Shown here piece by piece: positions 1 through 5,469 of a stretch of 5,469 nucleotides of DNA. Where the stretch lies: positions 1 through 5,469 of the forward strand of contig DPXZ01000035.1 in NCBI GenBank assembly GCA_003526765.1, read 5' to 3'. The notes beneath the pieces were generated by a model, which saw only the letters and a list, made by a program, of their open reading frames with translations, was not told where the DNA came from and ran no database searches. The translations under genes and the position numbers were made by a program. The DNA is from Fervidobacterium sp. (GTDB lineage: Bacteria > Thermotogota > Thermotogae > Thermotogales > Fervidobacteriaceae). How positions within the stretch are numbered: the first letter of the stretch is position 1; the number at the start of each line of letters is the position of its first letter.

Positions 1-11
1 TTCACATATTT

Positions 12-88
12 TGGTGGAGCCGATGGGATTCGAACCCACGGCCTCTACCGTGCCATGGTAGCGCTCTCCCAAACTGAGCTACGGCCCC
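12..88 (-). tRNA. tRNA-Ala (anticodon GGC)
   Basis: Read on the minus strand, this 77-nt stretch folds into a complete cloverleaf. The 7-bp acceptor stem pairs GGGGCCG with CGGCTCC and contains the G3:U70 wobble pair, the classic alanine identity element, followed by A73 and an encoded CCA. The anticodon stem is CTACC/GGTAG around the loop ATGGCAC, which gives anticodon GGC and reads GCC and GCU alanine codons. The T arm is GTGGG-TTCGAAT-CCCAT. The D arm carries the usual TAGCTCAG start and GAGC return strand. It is transcribed away from the protein genes. No second tRNA is visible in the 11 bases left of it, but the window ends there. Confidence 0.97.
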
Positions 89-112
89 AACACAAGTTCT
101 AATCGCTAAAAG

Positions 113-140
113 ATTATACCACACGAACGTGAAAAATCAA
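113..140 (-). promoter_or_regulatory. Promoter of the tRNA-Ala gene
   Basis: On the minus strand there is a -35 box TTGATT (140-135), a 16-bp spacer and a perfect -10 box TATAAT (118-113). The -10 box is preceded by TGG, which makes it an extended -10. Transcription should start near 105-107, leaving a leader of about 17-19 nt before the mature tRNA 5' end at 88. The match to a housekeeping sigma-70 promoter is strong, as expected for a stable RNA gene. Confidence 0.85.
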
Positions 141-149
141 TATATGTGT

Positions 150-178
150 TTGTTAGGATAAAACCGTGGCAATAAAGA
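150..178 (+). promoter_or_regulatory. Candidate promoter for the Ig-like lipoprotein gene
   Basis: TTGTTA (150-155) and TAAAGA (173-178) are spaced by 17 bp, a plausible but imperfect sigma-70 promoter. It diverges from the tRNA promoter, with only 9 bp between the two -35 boxes. The AT-rich stretch just downstream (about 178-188) offers alternative -10 boxes such as TATATA, but none has a good -35 at the right distance. A promoter is expected somewhere here because the gene to the left points the other way. The exact boxes are a guess. Confidence 0.35.
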
Positions 179-219
179 ATATATAAGAGATGTAAAAGGA
201 AATGTGCAAGAATAAATTT

Positions 220-226
220 GGAGGTG
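220..226 (+). promoter_or_regulatory. Ribosome binding site fixing the lipoprotein start at 235
   Basis: GGAGGTG lies 8 nt before the ATG at 235. The in-frame ATG at 202 has only an AGGA placed one base away, too close to work, and using it would put an unlikely extra peptide in front of a normal signal sequence. The site therefore decides the start. Confidence 0.85.
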
Positions 227-234
227 TATTTGAG

Positions 235-1809
235 ATGATCAAACACATTCTTTATCACGTTAGAAATACAAAAAGGCATTCGATGCTCATTTTGGCGTTT
301 TTTCTCGTATTTATCGCTACGTTTCTCGTTCAAAGTTGCGCCTCGCCAAAAGTCGGTAGTAATAAGAAGATAGATTTACGACTCAATATGATAACAAAAG
401 TTGGTGAGCCAGTCTCAGTAACCGTTGAGCCAACTGAACCAGGTATCTCAAAGATAGAACTCTCCATATCGAGCAGTGATACGAGTATAAGCGAGCTGCT
501 CCGTTCCTATCCGTACCGCTACAACTGGATACCAGACAAGCCTGGAGAATACACAGTTGAAACGATTGGCACATCGATAGTAGATGGTAAACAATACAAA
601 GAATCATCTCACGTCACTGTCTTTGATCAACTGCCACCGAACATCGAAGATATAAAGCTCATTCCGGAAAAACCGTACGTAGGCGATGAAGTCTTGTTAC
701 AACTCAAAATAGGTAGCAAGAATCCAAAGGTTGACCTGGCTGTTTCCGGCGCGCTATCTCAAGAATCTACGATAAAGCCGGGGTATGCATATCTCAGACT
801 TGGAAGTATTACAAATGAGGGAAATGTTGAATTATTCATAAACACAAAAACATACTACACGAGCGATGCAACAAAACTATCTTTCACGGTCCTTCCCACG
901 GACAGTGAGGGACCAGAAATTGTTGTATATGCAGATACATTCTATTCGGAACAGTCGAACATCTCCGTCAGGGTTGCACTCAGAGACAACGTGGCGCTCT
1001 CTAACTATTCCCTAACATTCGACGGTGATCTCATCAGCAGTAAGGCCATAAACGGTACATCGTATACCGAAGAGGTGATGATTGCACCGAAAGATTTGGG
1101 CACTCATGCAATAAACATCGTTGCGTACGACAGAGAAGGCAACATGTCGACATTTGCGAAGAGAATATATGTTGGTGGAACGGCTCTGAGATTCCAAGTC
1201 GAACTGAGCCCTGCAGAGCTCATCACAGGCAGGACTGCCGTAATTGCCATGATTCCTCAAGAAAAAGATGTTACGTTCAAAAAGGTCGTTTACTTAGTTG
1301 ATGGAAGAAACGTGGCTGAATACCCAAATGCAACAACCACCGCAGTACAACTATTTACACTTTGGGACATAGAAGAAGGTGATCACTACATAACAGTTTA
1401 TGCAGAATCAAATGATGGAAGAGCAGGTATAGCAGAAACCGTCATATCCGTCAAAGACTACAACGGGCCAAGATTCATATCGTTGAAGGCGAACGGTGAG
1501 GAACTATCGAAATCGGAAGCCAACTACGTCTTCCCAGGGCTTACAGTATTCGAATTAACCGTCTTCGATCCGGGCGGCATAAACACATCGAGTAAACCAA
1601 TACTTTTGATAAAGGAAGACAACTTAGATGGTTTCTATAGAGATCTATTCATGAATGTTTCGGATATCTCTTCGGATGGAAGGACTGCAACATTTTCTGT
1701 ACAGACAGATTTGGCGATGGGATACTATTATGTGACTATCATGAATGTAAAAGATAAAAGTGGGAACACGATGCCAGATGTGGGAAGTTTCTTGTTATAT
1801 GTTCAATGA
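235..1809 (+). CDS. Lipoprotein with tandem Ig-like (beta-sandwich) modules
   Basis: The product is 524 residues from the ATG at 235, chosen for its GGAGGTG site. Residues 1-34 form a lipoprotein signal peptide: a basic n-region (K3, R10, K13, R14), a hydrophobic core at about 17-32, and the lipobox LVQSC with the predicted lipidated Cys35. The Gln at -2 is unusual for a lipobox. The rest is beta-rich and appears to consist of about five Ig-like modules, near residues 46-130, 131-222, 225-314, 316-407 and 409-524. The clearest signs are the phrases GEYTVETIG, LGTHAINIVAYDREGN, GDHYITVYAESNDGRAG and GYYYVTIMNVKDKSGN. These resemble the final strands of bacterial Ig-like and cadherin-like domains, where a 'D..GN' turn joins modules. 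Linkers such as DSEGPEI and DYNGPRF mark boundaries. No catalytic motif is visible. It is the first gene of a run of three envelope genes and starts just after a divergent tRNA. The likely role is structural or adhesive at the cell envelope; the exact family is not recognised. Confidence 0.88.
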   Translation: MIKHILYHVRNTKRHSMLILAFFLVFIATFLVQSCASPKVGSNKKIDLRLNMITKVGEPVSVTVEPTEPGISKIELSISSSDTSISELLRSYPYRYNWIPDKPGEYTVETIGTSIVDGKQYKESSHVTVFDQLPPNIEDIKLIPEKPYVGDEVLLQLKIGSKNPKVDLAVSGALSQESTIKPGYAYLRLGSITNEGNVELFINTKTYYTSDATKLSFTVLPTDSEGPEIVVYADTFYSEQSNISVRVALRDNVALSNYSLTFDGDLISSKAINGTSYTEEVMIAPKDLGTHAINIVAYDREGNMSTFAKRIYVGGTALRFQVELSPAELITGRTAVIAMIPQEKDVTFKKVVYLVDGRNVAEYPNATTTAVQLFTLWDIEEGDHYITVYAESNDGRAGIAETVISVKDYNGPRFISLKANGEELSKSEANYVFPGLTVFELTVFDPGGINTSSKPILLIKEDNLDGFYRDLFMNVSDISSDGRTATFSVQTDLAMGYYYVTIMNVKDKSGNTMPDVGSFLLYVQ

Positions 1810-1821
1810 TCAGCTATTTCT

Positions 1822-1835
1822 TATCCAAATGGATA
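1822..1835. repeat. Small palindrome between the first and second protein genes
   Basis: TATCCA-AA-TGGATA forms 6-bp inverted arms around two bases, 13 bp after the lipoprotein stop codon. It has no T-tract after it, so it is not an intrinsic terminator. It could be an operator or a chance palindrome. The surrounding 119-bp spacer holds no gene and no convincing promoter. Confidence 0.3.
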
Positions 1836-1914
1836 CCACTGTAAACAAGCATTTATTGTTGTGTGACACCGAAATTGGAAGTTTTTGTTTCTGATCAAGA
1901 AATAAATTGAGAGT

Positions 1915-1921
1915 AAGGAGG
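1915..1921 (+). promoter_or_regulatory. Ribosome binding site of the propeller protein gene
   Basis: AAGGAGG, a full-strength Shine-Dalgarno sequence, lies 7 nt before the ATG at 1929. It supports that start and indicates efficient initiation independent of the upstream gene. Confidence 0.85.
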
Positions 1922-1928
1922 CGAATCT

Positions 1929-4592
1929 ATGAAATCATTTTCCAAAGTTTTGATTTCAACAACGTTCTTGCTGATTTCAGCTATGCTATTTGGCAACTTA
2001 AGTGTTTCTGGACTGTGGTCTACTCAGCAATTCTCTTGGCCGGTGCCCAACAAAACTGGGCCCAGCATCATTGCAAAAGAAGGAGGAAATCTACTTTTTC
2101 TATCAAGCGATGGAAGTGTGTATGAATTGACTATGGCAGGAGGGCTGATTTCTAATGGTAAAGTGGGTGGAATAACGAACATAGTTTCCCCTGCAGCATA
2201 CGTTAATCTTGGATCATCGAATTACCTTGTTTATGTAACAGCTCAAGGCGTTGGACAAAATAAGTTAGTTGTGCACAGAGTATCAGGTTCATCTTCACAA
2301 GCATATTCACGAGATATTTCTTCAGCTGCATATGGCGTGGCCTCTTATTCAACTGCTAGTAATATCATGATCTATTTTGGAACGATGGATGGGAAGATTT
2401 TCAAAGCTGAGTTCGATGGTTCTAATTTATCGACTGTAAGCAAACTAATTGGTAGTCCAATAAAAATAGCACCAATCCTTAGTCCTTCGAAGGATCATTT
2501 ATATGTTTTAGCACAAAACGGTAATTTTTACGATGTAGCTCCCAACACGTTAGATGCTACGTTAAAAATAACTTTAGGCGGTGAATTCACTACGCCGATG
2601 GCGATGAACGAAAGTGGCATTATATATGCCTTGAACCTTACTGGAACACTTTACAGAATAGATGCTTCTGGAAATGAAATTCACCAGAAAGTACTACCTG
2701 GATGCGACAATGCGGGTGTCCTGATAGACGGAGATGGATACATTTATGTATTTGGTGGTGGGAAAGTTGCTGTGTTGAACGATAATTTGATAACTCTTGC
2801 AAGTTACACCTTAGGGCAAAAAGTGACTGCAACACCATCAATAGTGAAAGGCAGTGACGGAATTACTTATATTATTACACCATCTTCGGATAGCTACAGT
2901 TCCGGAAAGGTATCTATTCTCTCTTTCAACCCAACATCTGGTGTTCTTACAGATATCTGGAATTACCAAGTTCCGAGTTCTTTACCGATTAGTGCGGCCA
3001 TCAGTGTTGCGCCAGTTGGATCTATAAATAATGATAATTACTACTTTGCCACTGCAACAAACGATGGAACAGTTTATGCATGGCAATTCGATGCAAGGGG
3101 ACCTTACGGCATATGGGCAACATACGGCCAAAATACTTATCGGAGCGGATTTATAGATGCATCGGCAACACTTTTCAGGACTAGAATTCGGATAATTGCA
3201 GTAGAAGGATTGAACGGGAACGAGTTATCAAGTGAAAAGTTAGGTGGTACAAACTACGGACTGAAATACGACGCAAGAATCATAAATTCGGATAATTCTG
3301 TTGAAACAACATTAACTAATTTGCGTACAAATGAATCAATCTTGACAAAGATGCCTCAAGGTATTCCAGGCTCTCAAAGACTGGAAGTAACTTTTTCAAC
3401 ACCAACTTCTGCAACCTTGCTTTTTACTCCTCAGTTTAGATCTACAGTGCAAGGTGTAAATCCACCATCCATCGATTCAGAATTTGGGTTCAGGTTCTGG
3501 GAAACTGGCCCAAATGCATACGAAGGTAGTGAGGGAGACAATCCTGCAACTTTAACATTCAGGTTCAACGATAAGCAAGTGAAAGTTTATGCCGATGCTA
3601 CTTACACGTATTACATATATCACAAGTATCCATTAGATGCAGATGCAGAGGTAACTGAAACAAAATATGGATTTTTTGATTACGGCAGTTACAAGTCCAG
3701 TACAACTATTCCCAGAATAACGATCAAGGCGGATACTTCTTATAAGAAGCAAGACTGGTACGCATTCAAATGGAATGTGTATCAATGGGATCCGGCCAAA
3801 CCTGGTGGAATAGATAAAAATACTTATGGTTCTAAGGAAGAAATATCATTGGAACTGAAAGGGCCAGGATATGTGGAAATCTATTATGCACAATTAGGTG
3901 CAACCATCACACTTTTGCTACCGGAATATGCTTATGGTCGAACGCGCGCATATCTCTTCTTGGATGCGGCAACAGGTAGTATTGTCTACACTATGAATTT
4001 AAAGACCAAAAATGATGTTAGAATCGAAAGCGTTATGCAACCAGATTTTGTACCCAATATACAGATAGTGGAAGCTACAAAAACCACAAATAATGTAAAA
4101 TATGTACTCCAAAGTATAGAGAATAAACTTCCCTCGCCAACGAGAGTTGCTACAATTGTTTTAAATCTAGATTTTCCGCAAAAAACACAGTTCACCGGTA
4201 CAAATGATACTCTGTTTAGTAACTTTTTTGATTTATACGGTTATGTACAAATAACAGGCCAGCTTATCGATTCACAGGAACTGAAAGCTAGGAGTGTCTA
4301 TCGGACAAATCCTTATCTCTATGTTTTGGGTGATTTTGATGGCGATTTCGATGTAGATATAAACGATTGGCAATTTTTCTTAAGTAAATATGGTAGTACC
4401 GTTTCTGGGGATGATCTTATCTACAACTTGGGACCACGTGAAGGGTTTATACCATACTCTCAATCTTCATATTCAACATATCGAGCAGGATTTTTAACTG
4501 ATAACACCAACATGATAAATGAAGAAGATTTGTATGTGTTTGCAAGTATGTTTGGATTAACCGTTCCAGAAGATGCATGGGCAAATTGGTGA
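1929..4592 (+). CDS. Secreted beta-propeller (PQQ-like repeat) protein with C-terminal dockerin-like EF-hand pair
   Basis: The product is 887 residues. An N-terminal signal sequence (K2, K6, hydrophobic core at 7-22) probably ends near residue 28 after VSG; no lipobox Cys is present, so the protein should be released or surface-attached by other means. Residues about 35-410 carry propeller blades of the PQQ/BamB-like type: LLFLSSDGSVYEL (55-67), MIYFGTMDGKIFKAEFDG (147-164), LYVLAQNGNFYDV (191-203), IIYALNLTGTLYRIDASG (231-248), YIYVFGGGKVAVLN (271-284) and YYFATATNDGTVYAWQFD (371-388). They end in WATYGQNTYRSGF (396-408), a variant of the W-x-x-[FY]-G-x-[ND]-x-x-x-x-G closing motif common in these proteins. 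Residues about 415-790 are beta-rich, aromatic in places (W610, W615, W620), and not recognised. The C-terminus has an EF-hand-like loop with D802, D804, D806, D808, D810 and D813, and a second, weaker copy around D858-D867. Each is followed by a short helix ending in YG or FG. Calcium binding and a protein-binding or structural role are inferred; there is no catalytic signature. Confidence 0.9.
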   Translation: MKSFSKVLISTTFLLISAMLFGNLSVSGLWSTQQFSWPVPNKTGPSIIAKEGGNLLFLSSDGSVYELTMAGGLISNGKVGGITNIVSPAAYVNLGSSNYLVYVTAQGVGQNKLVVHRVSGSSSQAYSRDISSAAYGVASYSTASNIMIYFGTMDGKIFKAEFDGSNLSTVSKLIGSPIKIAPILSPSKDHLYVLAQNGNFYDVAPNTLDATLKITLGGEFTTPMAMNESGIIYALNLTGTLYRIDASGNEIHQKVLPGCDNAGVLIDGDGYIYVFGGGKVAVLNDNLITLASYTLGQKVTATPSIVKGSDGITYIITPSSDSYSSGKVSILSFNPTSGVLTDIWNYQVPSSLPISAAISVAPVGSINNDNYYFATATNDGTVYAWQFDARGPYGIWATYGQNTYRSGFIDASATLFRTRIRIIAVEGLNGNELSSEKLGGTNYGLKYDARIINSDNSVETTLTNLRTNESILTKMPQGIPGSQRLEVTFSTPTSATLLFTPQFRSTVQGVNPPSIDSEFGFRFWETGPNAYEGSEGDNPATLTFRFNDKQVKVYADATYTYYIYHKYPLDADAEVTETKYGFFDYGSYKSSTTIPRITIKADTSYKKQDWYAFKWNVYQWDPAKPGGIDKNTYGSKEEISLELKGPGYVEIYYAQLGATITLLLPEYAYGRTRAYLFLDAATGSIVYTMNLKTKNDVRIESVMQPDFVPNIQIVEATKTTNNVKYVLQSIENKLPSPTRVATIVLNLDFPQKTQFTGTNDTLFSNFFDLYGYVQITGQLIDSQELKARSVYRTNPYLYVLGDFDGDFDVDINDWQFFLSKYGSTVSGDDLIYNLGPREGFIPYSQSSYSTYRAGFLTDNTNMINEEDLYVFASMFGLTVPEDAWANW
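4329..4550 (+). other. Dockerin-like double EF-hand region within the propeller protein
   Basis: This codes for residues 801-874. Copy one (801-822) has Asp at loop positions 1, 3, 5, 7, 9 and 12 with Val at position 8, followed by WQFFLSKYG. Copy two (856-876) has Leu in place of Asp at position 1, Asp at 3, Thr at 5, Ile at 8, Asn at 9 and Asp at 12, followed by LYVFASMFG. The two copies are about 54 residues apart, joined by a linker with the phrase YNLGPREGF. Type I dockerins have the same paired loop-helix plan but usually with a shorter linker. Binding of Ca2+ by copy one is likely; copy two may be weak. Confidence 0.65.
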
Positions 4593-4598
4593 GGAGGG
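4593..4598 (+). promoter_or_regulatory. Ribosome binding site fixing the second lipoprotein start at 4606
   Basis: GGAGGG directly follows the TGA stop of the propeller gene (4590-4592) and lies 7 nt before the ATG at 4606. It excludes the in-frame ATG at 4573, which lies inside the upstream gene without its own site. The placement suggests translational coupling. Confidence 0.85.
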
Positions 4599-4605
4599 AA
4601 GAAAA

Positions 4606-5238
4606 ATGAGTAAAGTGAGCAGGGAAGCAGTGTATATTTCAATAGTATTTATGTTGTTGATTGTATCGGGTTGTGGCATGTTCAATCAATCTGCATCGAG
4701 CAAGGTGAGGACAAACGTATACATAGTTGATCCGTACGGTAACAATTTGATGGTCGATGGTAAGATAAACGGAAATACGATAAAGGCCGATGAAAAGGGA
4801 GTTTACGTAGAAGCAGCAATTGAAACCGCAAATGTGCAGTTGAAGTTGAGTGAACCACTCGGTATCTTCAAAGTAAAGGAAATAAGCGTGGATCCAAAGA
4901 AATCGGTTACGATAATCCTTGAAAAAAGCGTTTCCAAAGGTGTGAAGCTATTGAGAACCGCCGATGGAAAATTGATGTTCTACGCGATAGGTTACGGCGA
5001 TACTCCTTATTTCCAAGTGTGGTTGAAAAGTCCATTGAAAGGAAATACAATGGTTGGATTGAACAAAGAGCAGATGTTGCTTGCAGGGAATTGGTTAGTT
5101 GGTGTTGGTAAGCCATTAGGAACAGTTACGAACAATATTTCCAAAGATGAGATAGTCGTTAAACTTGATGTATCGGTCCAGGAAAATGCCAAGATGGCTC
5201 CGGAGATATCGAAATTCGAGGTAGTAACCGTTAAGTGA
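4606..5238 (+). CDS. Small lipoprotein with PEGA-like beta module
   Basis: The product is 210 residues from the ATG at 4606. The signal peptide has a basic start (K3, R6), a hydrophobic core (about 9-20) and a textbook lipobox IVSGC with lipidated Cys23. After a short Ser-rich linker, residues about 35-107 read VYIVDPYGNNLMVDGKING, then LSEPLGIFKVKEISVDPKKS and VTIILEK. This is the strand order of PEGA or carboxypeptidase-regulatory-like beta modules, which occur in surface-anchored proteins; the match is by eye. Residues 110-210 form a second beta-rich part with no motif I recognise. The gene starts 13 bp after the propeller gene, shares its transcript, and is followed by a strong terminator, so it is the last gene of the unit. 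A plausible role is an envelope anchor or partner for the secreted propeller protein, which itself lacks a lipid anchor; that link is inference from position only. Confidence 0.88.
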   Translation: MSKVSREAVYISIVFMLLIVSGCGMFNQSASSKVRTNVYIVDPYGNNLMVDGKINGNTIKADEKGVYVEAAIETANVQLKLSEPLGIFKVKEISVDPKKSVTIILEKSVSKGVKLLRTADGKLMFYAIGYGDTPYFQVWLKSPLKGNTMVGLNKEQMLLAGNWLVGVGKPLGTVTNNISKDEIVVKLDVSVQENAKMAPEISKFEVVTVK

Positions 5239-5288
5239 GTTAAGTAATAGCATTGAGTAATATCAATTGTCAAATCTGAGAATTATCG

Positions 5289-5324
5289 AAAGGCCCCCGA
5301 TGCGATTCGGGGGCTTTTCTTTTT
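5289..5324 (+). terminator. Intrinsic terminator of the envelope gene unit
   Basis: A stem of GCCCCCGA/TCGGGGGC (8 bp) is extended by a G-T and three A-T pairs to 12 bp, around the hexaloop TGCGAT, and followed by TTTTCTTTTT. It begins 50 bp after the stop codon at 5238. On the minus strand the hairpin is followed by only three Ts, so it would act weakly, if at all, for the convergent gene on the right. Confidence 0.93.
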
Positions 5325-5326
5325 GG

Positions 5327-5353
5327 ATTGCAACAATCGTTGTTCAATTTTTT
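5327..5353 (+). terminator. Possible weak second terminator
   Basis: ATTG-c-AACAA, a TCG loop and TTGTTCAAT pair into a 9-bp stem with one bulged C, followed by six Ts (5348-5353). The stem is AT-rich and the loop is only 3 nt, so it is much weaker than the hairpin just upstream. It may be a backup for readthrough or coincidence. Confidence 0.3.
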
Positions 5354-5359
5354 AGTTGT

Positions 5360-5469
5360 TTAGTTTTCCACTTTTCTATTCAAGATGAATATGGCGAGTA
5401 TGACGATGATGGGTAAGAGGTATGAAATTATGGGAAGTGTGTCTAAGAATGCGCCCATGATTGTGCTGA
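5360..5469 (-). CDS. C-terminus of a probable membrane protein (partial, cut by window edge)
   Basis: On the minus strand a frame stays open from the window edge to TAA at 5362-5360. It encodes STIMGAF, a Leu/Ile/Val-rich stretch (PIISYLLPIIVILAIFIL) typical of a transmembrane helix, then the polar tail NRKVEN. An ATG at 5458 would give a 32-residue protein, but no Shine-Dalgarno sequence precedes it, so the end of a longer protein continuing to the right is more likely. It converges on the envelope gene unit. The family cannot be told from so short a piece. Confidence 0.55.
   Translation of the reverse strand, partial: STIMGAFLDTLPIISYLLPIIVILAIFILNRKVEN

Noticed and set aside
271..285. An alternative lipoprotein start at the ATG at 283 with AAGG upstream.
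   Set aside because: It would still leave a hydrophobic core before Cys35, but it removes the basic n-region, and its ribosome binding site is far weaker than GGAGGTG before 235.
106..333. A minus-strand open frame spanning the divergent promoter region and the start of the first lipoprotein gene.
   Set aside because: It runs antisense through both promoters and a well-supported signal peptide, has no ribosome binding site, and would end in the tRNA leader.
1875..1903. A possible promoter for the propeller gene (TTGGAA, 17 bp, AGAAAT).
   Set aside because: The -10 box matches the consensus at only three of six positions. Without a better box I cannot claim an internal promoter.
1907..2125. 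A 72-codon plus-strand open frame overlapping the start of the propeller gene.
   Set aside because: It overlaps the propeller gene in another frame, has no proper ribosome binding site of its own before its start, and its composition (Arg, Lys, Trp and Cys rich at the end) does not look like a real protein.
5007..5273. An 88-codon minus-strand open frame opposite the second lipoprotein gene.
   Set aside because: It is antisense to a gene with a clear lipobox and strong ribosome binding site. Its Ser/Thr-rich composition is typical of a shadow frame.

Overview
The window looks like bacterial chromosome from a thermophilic, low-to-moderate GC lineage. A Thermotogae member (Fervidobacterium- or Thermosipho-like) is my best guess. 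The guess rests on the style of the proteins: extracytoplasmic beta-propeller and Ig-like proteins with a dockerin-like calcium-binding C-terminus, very strong GGAGG Shine-Dalgarno sites, and a tRNA with an encoded CCA. It is inference from memory and no search was run.

Layout: (1) A tRNA-Ala(GGC) gene lies on the minus strand at the left edge, with a near-consensus extended -10 promoter just upstream (113-140). (2) Diverging from it, three plus-strand genes fill 235-5238. All three encode exported proteins: a 524-residue lipoprotein made of repeated Ig-like modules, an 887-residue secreted beta-propeller protein ending in a dockerin-like EF-hand pair, and a 210-residue lipoprotein with a PEGA-like beta module. 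The second and third genes are separated by only 13 bp, and the third gene's ribosome binding site directly follows the stop codon of the second, so they are almost certainly co-transcribed. The first and second are separated by 119 bp with no clear terminator, so a single three-gene unit is likely but not certain. (3) A strong intrinsic terminator at 5289-5324 closes the unit. (4) At the right edge a minus-strand reading frame encodes a hydrophobic segment with a charged tail, probably the C-terminus of a membrane protein cut by the window edge.

Taken together, the three genes look like an envelope module: two lipid-anchored beta-rich proteins and one large soluble or surface-attached propeller protein, which may interact at the cell surface or in the space under the toga. 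None carries a recognisable catalytic motif, so a structural, adhesive or binding role is more likely than an enzymatic one. The most notable element is the dockerin-like module on a propeller protein, possibly preceded by a cohesin-like beta-sandwich. No mobile element, CRISPR array, riboswitch or origin was seen.
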